Source: Streptomyces rhizosphaerihabitans
GTDB lineage: Bacteria; Actinomycetota; Actinomycetes; Streptomycetales; Streptomycetaceae
Direction of reading: 5' to 3'
Length of the DNA stretch: 64,000 nucleotides
NCBI RefSeq assembly: GCF_025399795.1
Contig: NZ_JAODTZ010000041.1
Span: 1-64,000, forward strand
The notes under the pieces are model-generated. The model had not been told where the DNA came from. It made no database searches and saw only the letters and a list, made by a program, of their open reading frames with translations. This document shows, piece after piece, positions 1-8,173 of the stretch (its first letter is position 1; every line of letters begins with the position of its first letter). Made by a program: the position numbers and the translations under genes.

Positions 1-484
1 AGCTGGGTGACGTCGTTGCGGTTCCCGCCGGTCAGCGACACCGCGAGCGGGATGCCCTGGGCGTCGGTGACGACGTGGTGCTTGCTGCCCGGCCGCGCGC
101 GGTCGACCGGGCTGGGTCCGCTTTTGGGCCCCGCCGGGCCGCCCGCACATGCGAGGAGTCGATCACCGCCCGCGACCAGTCCAGCTGCTTCGCGGCCCGC
201 AGCTTCCTCAGCAGCACCAGATGCAGTTGATCCCACACGCCGGCTTCATTCCACGCGGCCAGGCGCCGCCAACAGGTCATGCCCGAGCCGAAGCCCAGCT
301 CCTGCGGCAGGTACTCCCATTGGATGCCGGTGTGCAGCACGAACAGGATCCCGCACAAGGCCTGCCGGTCCGGCACCCGCGGTCTGCCCTCGACCAGCTT
401 GGGCCCAGGCTTGGGCAGCAACGGCTCGATGAGCGACCACAGTTCATCCGACACGATCCACGGCCGCGACTGACGTGTTCCCAC
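1..484 (-). CDS. IS5-family DDE transposase, partial, read through a -1 frameshift
   Basis: This cut-and-paste transposase is truncated by the window edge. The first frame starts at 484 with MGTRQSRPWIVSDELW and has the family's N-terminal DUF4096-like region (LIEPLLP...GRPRVPDRQALCGILFVLHTGIQW), then a catalytic first Asp at AVIDSSHV. After ARRGPK the family's continuation (SGPSPVDRARPGSKHH, VVTDAQGIPLAVSLTGG) is in the -1 frame. The switch falls at an AAAA run at 122-125 on the minus strand (CCA AAA GC), the usual programmed-slippage position of orfA/orfB in IS427-group elements. I therefore annotate one frameshifted protein rather than a dead 150-residue ORF. Whether the downstream half is intact cannot be seen. 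Confidence 0.8.
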
Positions 485-548
485 GCCCGGACCAACGACC
501 GTCCAAGCCGAAGGTCACATGATCAACAGCTTCTGTTAGGACCTCTAA
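1..548 (-). mobile_element. IS5-family (IS427-like) insertion sequence, one end only
   Basis: The element runs off the left edge of the window. Its visible end lies near 543-548, where the minus strand reads AGAGGTCCTAACAGAAGC, the kind of terminal sequence seen in Streptomyces IS5/IS427 elements. The exact terminus cannot be fixed because the other end is outside the window. The transposase lies inside on the minus strand. The stop codon of the neighbouring small ORF (545-706) falls right at this boundary, so the insertion may have reshaped that gene. Confidence 0.75.
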
Positions 549-706
549 GCGGCGCACGGCGTGGTGTCCGGGGTCAGCCGAGGGTTGAGACGACGCTGGT
601 GGTCCCGCTGCCGCCCCCAGAGGATGGCGAAGACGTTGTGGGCCTTGGCAGTGGCGAGTTGGCTCTGGGGCCAGTCGTAGTCGTCGGCTGCCAGAAGGTG
701 CCCCAC
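545..706 (-). CDS. small hypothetical protein abutting the IS end
   Basis: This is a 53-residue ORF starting with GTG at 706, preceded at ideal distance by GAGGAGAG. It has plausible protein composition (VGHLLAADDYDWPQSQLATA, then AKAHNVFAILWGRQRDHQ) and a predicted helix. The TAG stop overlaps the IS terminus at 545-547, so the native C-terminus may have been replaced by IS sequence. I do not recognise the family, and its expression is uncertain. Confidence 0.4.
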   Translation of the reverse strand: MGHLLAADDYDWPQSQLATAKAHNVFAILWGRQRDHQRRLNPRLTPDTTPCAA

Positions 707-846
707 GGTCGTCTCTCCTCGCGAGTGGCCGACCTTGACCCCGAACTCTGGACACTCGAGAGGCTTCCGTCTGTAGGCACCTGCGTAACCCCGGTAAGAG
801 GACCGTCTCCGCCTCTACGCGGCTGGCACCGTCTAATCTTCCGAGC

Positions 847-1506
847 ATGATTCGTGCTGTGGTGTTCGACGTCGGTGAGTGCCTCGTCAATGAGACCCGG
901 GAATACGGAACCTGGGCGGACTGGCTGGGGGTGCCGCGGCACACCTTCGCGGCCATGTTTGGGGCGGTCATCGCGCAGGGTCGGGACTACCGGGAGACGT
1001 TCCAGGAGTTCCAGCCCGGTTTCGATCTAGCCGAGGAGCGGGAGAAGCGCGCGGCGGACGGGAAGCCGGAGTGGTTCGGTGAGGACGACCTGTACCCGGA
1101 TGTGCGGCCGACGCTGACCGCACTGCGCGCGGCTGGCCTGTGGGTAGGCATAGCCGGGAATCAGACCGTTCGGGCCGGCGGTCTGCTGCGAGGGCTGGAC
1201 CTGCCGTCCGACCTCATCGCCACCAGCGATGACTGGGGAGCCTCGAAGCCAGATGTGGCCTTCTTCGAGCACGTCATTGAGGCGACGCCTGCCGAGCCGG
1301 GCGAAATCCTGTACGTCGGCGACCGTCTCGACAACGACATCCGCCCGGCCGTGCAGGCCGGCCTGCTGACAGCGCTGATCCGGCGTGGGCCCTGGGGCAC
1401 GATTCAGCAGCGTGATCCGGACTCCGACGCGATTACGACGATGCGGATCGACTCGTTGGCGGAGCTGCCGGAGAAGATCGCTAAATTCAACGCTGGAGAG
1501 CGCTGA
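847..1506 (+). CDS. HAD-superfamily hydrolase
   Basis: This 219-residue protein is a probable small-molecule phosphatase or haloacid-dehalogenase-like hydrolase. Motif I is VFDVGECL (nucleophile Asp near residue 8; the second Asp of DxD is Gly, as in the FDVGxTL subgroup), motif II is GIAGNQ, the motif III Lys lies in GASKPD, and motif IV is YVGDRLDNDIRPA. The cap region (WADWLGVP...) is the small helical type. The length fits the family. It converges on the XRE regulator gene, and the two 3' ends overlap by about 20 bases. The substrate cannot be told from sequence. Confidence 0.85.
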   Translation: MIRAVVFDVGECLVNETREYGTWADWLGVPRHTFAAMFGAVIAQGRDYRETFQEFQPGFDLAEEREKRAADGKPEWFGEDDLYPDVRPTLTALRAAGLWVGIAGNQTVRAGGLLRGLDLPSDLIATSDDWGASKPDVAFFEHVIEATPAEPGEILYVGDRLDNDIRPAVQAGLLTALIRRGPWGTIQQRDPDSDAITTMRIDSLAELPEKIAKFNAGER

Positions 1507-2761
1507 CTGTCGTTCCCCAGTCGTAAAGACGGTCGTCGAGGTCCCGGACGCACTGCTCGCTCTGCCAGGGAGTGAGCGTGCGCCGGACCTCGCGGACGCG
1601 GTCCATACCGGTGGCGTACCAGGTGACGGCGAGTTGGTCGAGCGCCTGGGTTGCGTACCGGCATGCCTCCTCCGGTCGGTTGTCCGCAGCTTCGACCGCG
1701 GCGAGGTCGCCGAGGATGACGGTGCGCTGCTTGTCGGATGTAGGCGGCAGGTCGTTGAGGACCTGGCCGAGGGTTTCCCGCGCTTGGGGGAAGTGGCCGG
1801 CCTTGAGCTGCGTATTGCCCTTGAAGGCAGCCAGGCGGACGGGGCTGAACCAGTCCATCCAGACCGGGGTGGGGTGCTCGGAGCCTGCGGCGAGGGTGTC
1901 CTCCGCATGGCTGATCAGTTGTAGTGCGGTCCGCGGGTTCCCGCAGCGGGTCTCGCACTCGGCTTCGACGGCATCCAGCCAGGCCCAGAGTTCCGCGGAG
2001 GCGTCTTCGCGGCGTGCGTAGGTGCGCGCAGCGACCATGCGCTCGACCGCTGCGTCCCTATCTCCTGCCCACCCAGGTATGAAGGCCATGTGAGCGAGGA
2101 CTGCCGATCCGAGGAGTGAGTCGTCTGCTTCGCCTGCGGCCTGCAGTGCGCGCAGGAGGGTTTCGGATGCCTGGTCGGGCTGGCGTAGGTCGAAGAATTC
2201 GATGCGGCCGGCGAGCAGGTAGGACTCGGCCAGGGCAGCGGCGAGGATCCTGCGGGTGGGGTTCGCTGTCTCGGGCAACAGAGCACAGCCAAGCCGAGCG
2301 TGTTCCATGACTGCTGGGTGCAGGGTGGCCGGTGCCACCGACCAGTACAGGTGTCGGTGGGATCGGGTAACGGCCTCGAAGTCGTTGCCAACGGTGGCTG
2401 GTTGTGTCGCGATGGTGGACTGAGCGGGGACTGAGGCCAGCCGCGCTCTGGGCAGGCGTCGGTGTGAGGAATGGCTGGCTGTCGTTTCGGGCTGGCGCTC
2501 TTCAACCCCCCAGGGCGGGGTGAAGCCGAGGTCCTCCATGCTCTGGCCCAACAGGTGGGTCAGGACTCGGTGAACGTCGGGCTGGGGCCAGGGCGGTGTG
2601 GCGGATTCCCAGCGCCGGATCTGTCGGACGCCGACGGCCAGTCCTCGGATGCCGAGCTTGGGTGCGGCCTTGGTGATGGCGTCAGCCAGGGCTTGTTGGG
2701 AGTTGTATCCGGCAGCCATGCGGGCGGCTTTGAGTCGGGTGTTGCCTGCGGGACGGGACAT
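1487..2761 (-). CDS. XRE-family regulator with long TPR-like C-terminus
   Basis: This 424-residue protein (from the ATG at 2761, chosen because GAGGAGATCC lies just upstream; the frame stays open to 2833) has an N-terminal Cro/C1-type helix-turn-helix (NTRLKAARMAAGYNSQQALA through VGVRQIRRWES, residues 5-55). It is followed by about 300 residues of Ala/Leu-rich helical repeats resembling TPRs. This is the usual streptomycete architecture for peptide- or cluster-linked regulators. It is divergent from the seven-gene operon starting at 3033 and shares a 270-bp intergenic region containing two inverted repeats, so it is the likely local regulator of that operon. That link is inference from position. 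Confidence 0.85.
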   Translation of the reverse strand: MSRPAGNTRLKAARMAAGYNSQQALADAITKAAPKLGIRGLAVGVRQIRRWESATPPWPQPDVHRVLTHLLGQSMEDLGFTPPWGVEERQPETTASHSSHRRLPRARLASVPAQSTIATQPATVGNDFEAVTRSHRHLYWSVAPATLHPAVMEHARLGCALLPETANPTRRILAAALAESYLLAGRIEFFDLRQPDQASETLLRALQAAGEADDSLLGSAVLAHMAFIPGWAGDRDAAVERMVAARTYARREDASAELWAWLDAVEAECETRCGNPRTALQLISHAEDTLAAGSEHPTPVWMDWFSPVRLAAFKGNTQLKAGHFPQARETLGQVLNDLPPTSDKQRTVILGDLAAVEAADNRPEEACRYATQALDQLAVTWYATGMDRVREVRRTLTPWQSEQCVRDLDDRLYDWGTTVSALQR

Positions 2762-2779
2762 GGATCTCCTCGGGGATGA

Positions 2780-2795
2780 ACTCTCGTCAGAGAGT
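2780..2795. promoter_or_regulatory. inverted repeat, candidate operator
   Basis: ACTCTC-GTCA-GAGAGT is a perfect 6-bp inverted repeat with a 4-base centre. It lies 19 bases upstream of the XRE start, in the divergent promoter region. A binding site for the adjacent XRE regulator is the simplest reading, but this is untested. Confidence 0.45.
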
Positions 2796-2880
2796 GCCAC
2801 GCGATGTCCCCGCCACGGCGCAAAATCATCCACGGACGAACAGAAAAGCCCTATAGCTGTCCTCTTGACGACCTGTCAGA

Positions 2881-2895
2881 GTCCTCGAATAGGAC
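2881..2895. promoter_or_regulatory. inverted repeat, candidate operator
   Basis: GTCCT-CGAAT-AGGAC is a 5-bp perfect inverted repeat upstream of the kinase operon, about 140 bases from the first assigned start. It could be an operator for the divergent XRE regulator. It differs in sequence from the repeat at 2780-2795, so the two need not bind the same protein. Confidence 0.35.
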
Positions 2896-2908
2896 TTGGC
2901 GGACCAGG

Positions 2909-2986
2909 ATGATGGCACTTCCGCAAGCCCAGCAGCAAGCGGCTGCGAACAGCGACTACCTGGCACAGCCACGTCGGCGGCGCTGA
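2909..2986 (+). CDS. possible 25-residue leader or precursor peptide
   Basis: This short ORF begins with two ATGs and encodes MMALPQAQQQAAANSDYLAQ followed by a Pro-Arg-rich tail (PRRRR). It sits alone between the divergent regulator and the first kinase of the operon. The ribosome binding site is weak. It could be a peptide substrate, a translational leader or noise. I list it because the operon contains tRNA-synthetase-like enzymes and a peptide substrate would be informative. Confidence 0.25.
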   Translation: MMALPQAQQQAAANSDYLAQPRRRR

Positions 2987-3032
2987 CGACCAGTTCACTC
3001 GCAGCGGCATCGGCAGGATGGAGGTGAGAAGG

Positions 3033-3926
3033 ATGGGCAGCGCAAACATGGCGGAGCCGTGGATCGAGCGTGATCTCGGCCCGTTTGGACCGGCAGCCCT
3101 CAAGCCGTACTCCGAAACGCGGCGCGCCACGGACGGCAGTGCATTCCTGAAGGTCTACGTGGGCGTCGATCCCGAGGGCCGGCGTCGGCGCGAGGTCGCA
3201 ACGATCAAGCGCGCCGCCTTACGGGGAATCTTGGTTCCGCACGTTCTGGCCACGGGGAGGGGCGAAGCCGGATCGTGGACAGCTTTCCGGTCGGTGGCTG
3301 GGACGCCGTGCTCGATAGGCACGCACGAGGCAATTGAGGAATACATCGGTCACGTCGTGGCTGTGAGTGGACGACTGCACCGGTCCACTGCTGGTCTCAC
3401 TTCAGGATCCGGGTGGGAAGCGACGCGTGCAGATCTCGATTCGCCCCGCCAGTTCCTTCTGGACCAGCTCTCTCCTCGCTGTCAGCGACTGTCTTGGTGG
3501 GCGGTGCTGAGCACGGCCCTTCAAGCCATTGATGCGCACCCGGTTGTTCACCTGCACGGTGACCTCAAGGCCGAGCACCTCCTCGTCGATGGCGCTCGAC
3601 TGCACGTCGTCGACTGGGAGGCGAGCGCCCGTGGGCCGGCCGTCCTGGACTACACCGACGTGGTCTTCCACCTCATACGCGACCTGCTGTACGAGGGCGT
3701 GCCACCCGGACGTGTCCCGATCGATCTCGTGACCCGGCTGCCGTTCAGCGGGCCGGTTCTCGCCTGGCGACTGCTCCTCTGGCTCGACCGGCGTCGACCC
3801 GACGACACCGGCCGCGTCACCGCCAACGACGTATACCGAGTCGCTGCCGAAGAGCAGGCCGCCTCCGCGTACAAGTCTCTATCTCACGCCATCTTCCGCC
3901 TCCGCGCTGTCGGCGTTCCTCGCTGA
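3033..3926 (+). CDS. APH/choline-kinase-type phosphotransferase
   Basis: This 297-residue protein is the first enzyme of the seven-gene operon. The start at 3033 is chosen because GGAGGTGAGAAGG immediately precedes it; an ATG at 3018 is also in frame. The kinase catalytic loop is HLHGDLKAEHLLVDG (near residue 170; His replaces the Asn more usual after HGDxxxx) and the metal-binding segment is HVVDWEAS. The C-terminus is helical, as in APH-fold small-molecule kinases. The substrate is unknown. A second APH-fold kinase lies two genes downstream, so the pathway may have two phosphorylation steps, or one of the two may confer self-resistance. Confidence 0.75.
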   Translation: MGSANMAEPWIERDLGPFGPAALKPYSETRRATDGSAFLKVYVGVDPEGRRRREVATIKRAALRGILVPHVLATGRGEAGSWTAFRSVAGTPCSIGTHEAIEEYIGHVVAVSGRLHRSTAGLTSGSGWEATRADLDSPRQFLLDQLSPRCQRLSWWAVLSTALQAIDAHPVVHLHGDLKAEHLLVDGARLHVVDWEASARGPAVLDYTDVVFHLIRDLLYEGVPPGRVPIDLVTRLPFSGPVLAWRLLLWLDRRRPDDTGRVTANDVYRVAAEEQAASAYKSLSHAIFRLRAVGVPR

Positions 3927-4003
3927 ATCCACGCTTCATCGCTCGTCCAGGCGTGCTGACGCCTGTGCTCATCCGCTTCTGCCCCCTTGAACGGGAGTTC
4001 GTG

Positions 4004-5254
4004 ATGCCTCGTACGAGCACGACCATCGACAACAGCCACCTCGTCATCGACACCGGCATGGCCCAGCCGGACGCGACGACCATCGTGGAACGCAAAGGAC
4101 TCGGCCACCCGGACACCCTTGCCGACCATCTTGCCGAGCGACTGTCCCGCGCCTACAGCCGCTACACCGTTGAGCGCTTCGGCGCCGTGCTGCACCACAA
4201 CTTCGACAAGCTCGCCCTCCTCGGTGGGGCCAGCGAGGTCCGCTACGGGGGAGGTGGGATGACGTCGCCGGTGCGGGTCCTGGTCAACGGGAGGGCGGCA
4301 CCAGCCTGCGCTGGCGAGCGCATCCCGGTCACGGAGATCGTGGAAGCCGAGGTTCGGGCGTTCTTCGCCGAGCGGCTCGCCGAGGTTTCGGAGCACCTCG
4401 ACATCACCTTCAACATCACCAGCAATTCGAGTCCAGGCGCCGTCCTCACCGGCGACGCGGTGCCGGACCGAACCCGCTGGTTCAACCCACGCTCCATAGA
4501 CGATCTTCGCGAGCGGCGTGTGCGGCTCTCGAACGACACCTCCCTCGGCACTGGCTGGGCGCCGGAGAACCCCTTCGAGTCCTTCGTCCGTGAGCTGGTG
4601 GACCACTTCTCCGGCGAGAGCGAGTTCACCCTCCCCCGCGCGTGGTGCGGCTCGGACGTCAAGCTCATGGGGTACTGGGACGGGGAGCAGGCGGATGTAG
4701 TGCTGTGCGTCCCCCAGAAGTCGCGCCACGTCGGCAGCCGCGCGGAGTACGTCGGAAACACCGAGAGTGTCCTCGCTGAGTGCTACCGGCTTGCCGACCT
4801 TCGACTGCCCGGCTCCAAGGCCCGCTTCCGATTGAACGCACGCGACGTCCCGGAGAAGGACGAGTTGTACCTGACCTACTCCGGCAGCTCGATCGAATCT
4901 GGGGACGAGGGCGTGGTGGGGCGAGGCAACCGCGTAAACGGGCTGATCACGCCATTACGGCCGATGAACCTGGAGGGTGCCAATGGCAAGAATCCCGTCT
5001 ACCACGTCGGCAAGCTCTACAACGTGGCTGCGCAGCGACTCGCCAGCCAGCTTCACGAGGCAACCGGAGGGCACGCCGAAGTTCATCTGGTGAGCACCAC
5101 AGGGCAGCGGCTCGATCAACCCTGGCGCATCCTCGTCCGCCTGTCCTCGCCTGACGCCGAGTTCGACAAGGTGCAGGCGCTGGTCACGGAGGCTCTCGGC
5201 GAGTTCCCGGCCATCACGGATGAGCTCGTTTCTGACGGGATCGTGCTGAGCTGA
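4004..5254 (+). CDS. archaeal-type methionine adenosyltransferase
   Basis: This 416-residue protein makes S-adenosylmethionine from methionine and ATP. It belongs to the archaeal-type AdoMet synthase family, not the bacterial MetK family. Diagnostic stretches are IVERKGLGHPDTLADHLAE (residues 24-42), SSIESGDEGVVGRGNRVNGL, and LEGANGKNPVYHVGKLYN. I use the ATG at 4004 (GGGAG upstream); the frame is open to 3953. The stop overlaps the next ATG (ATGA). A stand-alone archaeal-type MAT in a bacterial operon usually implies local SAM supply for a secondary pathway, although no methyltransferase or radical-SAM gene is seen nearby. Confidence 0.92.
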   Translation: MPRTSTTIDNSHLVIDTGMAQPDATTIVERKGLGHPDTLADHLAERLSRAYSRYTVERFGAVLHHNFDKLALLGGASEVRYGGGGMTSPVRVLVNGRAAPACAGERIPVTEIVEAEVRAFFAERLAEVSEHLDITFNITSNSSPGAVLTGDAVPDRTRWFNPRSIDDLRERRVRLSNDTSLGTGWAPENPFESFVRELVDHFSGESEFTLPRAWCGSDVKLMGYWDGEQADVVLCVPQKSRHVGSRAEYVGNTESVLAECYRLADLRLPGSKARFRLNARDVPEKDELYLTYSGSSIESGDEGVVGRGNRVNGLITPLRPMNLEGANGKNPVYHVGKLYNVAAQRLASQLHEATGGHAEVHLVSTTGQRLDQPWRILVRLSSPDAEFDKVQALVTEALGEFPAITDELVSDGIVLS

Positions 5255-6180
5255 TGAGGACGCGGACGCTCGGAGAGATTTCCACAGGGTGCCGACAGCG
5301 ATTGCTCGCGCATTACGGGCCAGCGGTCCAAGCCTGGCTGCACGCGGCGCCTGGTCTGCTGGAACAGGCCGCGGAGCGCTGGAAGCTGTCCCTCGGCGGC
5401 TACTACGACGCCGGACACGCCTCAGTGATCGCGTTGGCGACCTCCTCCGACGGCCGTCCGCTGCTCCTCAAGGCATGGACTGACCCTGCTCGGTACCGGC
5501 ACGAGATCAGCGCGCTGCAACTGTGGGCTGGCGGCCCCACTGCGGACGTTGTCGAGACGGCGAACGATCTTGGGGTTGCCGCCCTGGAACTGGTGGGGGG
5601 CCGCCCCGGTGGTGCGGAGCGGCCAGCACGCGAAATGCAGATGGTTGCTGCCGCCCTTCAAGGGTTGCATACCCTCGGCCGGCGCAGAAACCGGCCCACC
5701 GGCCTCCCTCTGCTCGCAGACCACCTCCGAACGGAAATGCTGCCCCGGATCGAGCAACGGATACAGACACTCCGCCGCGGTGCATGGCGTCCCCTCGTCG
5801 AAGCCGCATGCCCGTCACTTGCCGACCTGAAGGAAGACGCAGATCGCACGACGGTCCTGCACGCTGACCTGTACCGCGAGAACGTGCCCTTCGACTGGAT
5901 GGGCCTCCCGCGCCTGCTCGATCCGCTGCCTATGGTGGGCGACGCGGTGTTCGACTGGGCCTTCTGGACCGTCTACTACGACCTCGGACATGGAACCGAC
6001 AGGCGGCTCGCCTCTGCCGCCCGCATCTCCAGAATCCCCGTCCCGGTACTCGCGCCATGGTGCAGAGCACTGGCCGTCGACGGACTCCTCTTCTACATCG
6101 AGGTCGGAGACCCGAGGGCACAACGCATGTCGGGAGTGCTCTCCAGCCTTTCACCGTCGATCCCAAGGAGGGACTCGTGA
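5254..6180 (+). CDS. aminoglycoside/hydroxyurea-type phosphotransferase
   Basis: This 308-residue APH-fold kinase resembles the streptomycin 6-kinase/hydroxyurea resistance group. The Brenner motif is VLHADLYRENV (near residue 208), followed by LLDPLPMVGDAVFDWAFW, where the Asp binds metal. The N-lobe Lys is probably in LLLKAWTDPARYRHE. It is translationally coupled to the MAT gene through ATGA and overlaps the next GTG by 4 bases. It could phosphorylate a pathway intermediate or inactivate the product as self-protection. The substrate is not predictable. Confidence 0.8.
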   Translation: MRTRTLGEISTGCRQRLLAHYGPAVQAWLHAAPGLLEQAAERWKLSLGGYYDAGHASVIALATSSDGRPLLLKAWTDPARYRHEISALQLWAGGPTADVVETANDLGVAALELVGGRPGGAERPAREMQMVAAALQGLHTLGRRRNRPTGLPLLADHLRTEMLPRIEQRIQTLRRGAWRPLVEAACPSLADLKEDADRTTVLHADLYRENVPFDWMGLPRLLDPLPMVGDAVFDWAFWTVYYDLGHGTDRRLASAARISRIPVPVLAPWCRALAVDGLLFYIEVGDPRAQRMSGVLSSLSPSIPRRDS

Positions 6181-6887
6181 CCACCTACATCCTCCGCCAC
6201 GGGCAGACGAACTACAGCAGGCGGTATCTGGTCAATGGCGACCCGTCCAAGCCCATCCAGTTGACTGAGGAGGGGCGGCAGTCGCTGAGCCGAGGTTGGT
6301 CGACCCTCCCTCTCCACACCGTGCGGACGTGGCTGACCAGCGAATTCCCCCGCGCTCAGCAGACAGCATTTCTGTTGATGGGTGTTCCCGCAGCGGTGCT
6401 CGTCATCGACCCTCACCTGAACGAACTCGACTACGGAATCTTCGAAGGCAGCCCGTTCCTGGAATACGCGGTCTGGCTTGACAGCCACGGCACGGCCAAG
6501 CGCCCGGAGGGCGGAACCGAATCCCAGCGAGAGGGCATCCGGAGAATGCTCACGGGAGTGCTCGCTGCCCTGGAGCACCCAGGGCCCCGTGTGCTCGTAG
6601 GGCATGGCCTGCTGATCTCCGTACTCCTCTGGCACAAGAGCCGCTGCTCGAACGAGGCCATGCCGCTCTTCTTTCCGGAGGCGCCCTATATCGAGCCAAT
6701 CGCCATAGCTGACGACGAGCTGCCCGTCCGGATCACGGCGCTGCTGAGTGATCTTGACCGAGACACGCACCAAGAAGCCGACGACCACGGTGGCGCGTCC
6801 ATATTGCGGATCGACGGAGGCTCGGCGGTTGCTACCGTCGAATCCGCATCCCACTCGCCGGATCAGAAGGATCTTCCTCATGCATGA
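6177..6887 (+). CDS. histidine phosphatase (phosphoglycerate-mutase-like)
   Basis: This 236-residue protein starts at GTG 6177 (AAGGAGG 6 bases upstream). Catalytic motifs are YILRHGQTNYS at the N-terminus, ELDYGIFEG around residue 83, and the second His in VLVGHGLLISVLLW around residue 142. It removes phosphate from small molecules through a phosphohistidine intermediate. Together with two kinases in the same operon it suggests a phosphorylated pathway intermediate. The last 8 bases overlap the seryl-tRNA synthetase start. Confidence 0.85.
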   Translation: MTTYILRHGQTNYSRRYLVNGDPSKPIQLTEEGRQSLSRGWSTLPLHTVRTWLTSEFPRAQQTAFLLMGVPAAVLVIDPHLNELDYGIFEGSPFLEYAVWLDSHGTAKRPEGGTESQREGIRRMLTGVLAALEHPGPRVLVGHGLLISVLLWHKSRCSNEAMPLFFPEAPYIEPIAIADDELPVRITALLSDLDRDTHQEADDHGGASILRIDGGSAVATVESASHSPDQKDLPHA

Positions 6888-8172
6888 TGCCCGCGCCCTG
6901 ATTGAAATGGGTGCCGAAGCGGTTCGTCGGCTCGCTCGTCGCGGTTACACACTGGACCTGCCCGAGCTGGAGGACCTCCAGTCCCGGCGCAACCAGAACA
7001 TCCGCTCGGCCGACGAGTTGCGGGCGGAGTCGAAGCGGGTGGCGAGCGAGGTCCAGCAGACGGCCAAACAGGGCGGTGACATCGCCAAGCTGAAGGAGCG
7101 CGCTCGCGAGCTGAAGGACGAGATCCGCGAGATCGAGGCCGGGCAGGAGCAGGTCCAGGAGCAGCTCCGCGACCTCCTCCTCAGCATTCCGAACCTGCCG
7201 GACGACGCCGCACCCGACGGTGACTCCGATGAGTTCGCGGTCGAGGTCAGGCGCGTCGGCACACCGCCCGCGTTCCCGTTCGAGCCGAAGGACCACGTCG
7301 ACCTCGGTGAGGCCACCGGCATCCTCGACTTCGCACGGGCGACGAAGCTCTCCGGCCCGCGCTTCGCGGTCTCCCGCGGCGCCGGAGCAGCGCTGGAGCG
7401 AGCCCTGGCCACGCTCTTCCTCGACCTCCACACCCGTCGGCACGGGTACATCGAGCACGCGGTTCCCTACCTGGTCACCCGCAAGACCATGACCGGCACT
7501 GGGCAGCTGCCGAAGTTCGAAGAGGACCTGTTCAAGACCGGCGTCGCCGACCGAGAGCTGTTCCTGATCCCGACCGCCGAAGTGCCGCTGACCAATCTCT
7601 ACGCCGACGAGATCATCCCTCCCGCCGAGCTGCCACTGGCGCTCACCGCGCACACGCCTTGCTTCCGTTCGGAGGCCGGATCGTACGGGCGCGACACCAG
7701 GGGCCTGATCCGCCAGCACCAGTTCTCCAAGGTGGAGATGGTCCGGATCGTCGACCCGAAGGACGCTGACGCCGAACTGGAGAAGATGGTCAGCCATGCC
7801 GAGGCGTGCCTGAAGGAACTCGGCCTCGCCTATCGGGTCGTCACCCTCCCTGCCGGCGACACGGGCTTCTCCGCCCAGCTCACGTACGACATCGAGGTCT
7901 GGATCCCGAGCCAGAACACGTACCGCGAGATCTCCTCGATCTCCAACTTCGGCACGTTTCAGGCCCGCCGCGCGAACATCCGCACCCGCGGTGAGGACGG
8001 CAAGCCCAAGCTCGTCGCCACGCTCAACGGCTCCGGTCTCCCCGTCGGCCGAACCGTCGCCGCGCTTCTCGAACAGTCCCAGCAGGAGGACGGCTCCCTC
8101 GTCCTGCCTGAATCGCTCTTCCCGTACCTCGGCTTCCGCCGTATCTCGGCGGACGGAACACCGGAGGCATAA
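6880..8172 (+). CDS. seryl-tRNA synthetase, cluster paralogue
   Basis: This 430-residue, full-length class II synthetase carries the N-terminal coiled-coil tRNA-binding arm (residues 20-105). Motif 2 is TPCFRSEAGSYGRDTRGLIR and motif 3 is NGSGLPVGRTVAALLE. Motif residues look intact, so it should charge tRNA with serine. The start at 6880 is preferred over the upstream open frame, since the protein then begins MHDARALIEMG like other SerRS. Its place inside an operon with MAT, kinases and a second synthetase-like gene argues against the housekeeping copy; SerRS paralogues serve valanimycin-type synthesis or self-resistance in other pathways. I keep serS out of the symbol field. Confidence 0.9.
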   Translation: MHDARALIEMGAEAVRRLARRGYTLDLPELEDLQSRRNQNIRSADELRAESKRVASEVQQTAKQGGDIAKLKERARELKDEIREIEAGQEQVQEQLRDLLLSIPNLPDDAAPDGDSDEFAVEVRRVGTPPAFPFEPKDHVDLGEATGILDFARATKLSGPRFAVSRGAGAALERALATLFLDLHTRRHGYIEHAVPYLVTRKTMTGTGQLPKFEEDLFKTGVADRELFLIPTAEVPLTNLYADEIIPPAELPLALTAHTPCFRSEAGSYGRDTRGLIRQHQFSKVEMVRIVDPKDADAELEKMVSHAEACLKELGLAYRVVTLPAGDTGFSAQLTYDIEVWIPSQNTYREISSISNFGTFQARRANIRTRGEDGKPKLVATLNGSGLPVGRTVAALLEQSQQEDGSLVLPESLFPYLGFRRISADGTPEA

Positions 8173-8173
8173 C

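Noticed and set aside
2804..2908. upstream extension of the 25-codon peptide frame
   Set aside because: It runs through the divergent promoter region and its inverted repeat, with no ribosome binding site.
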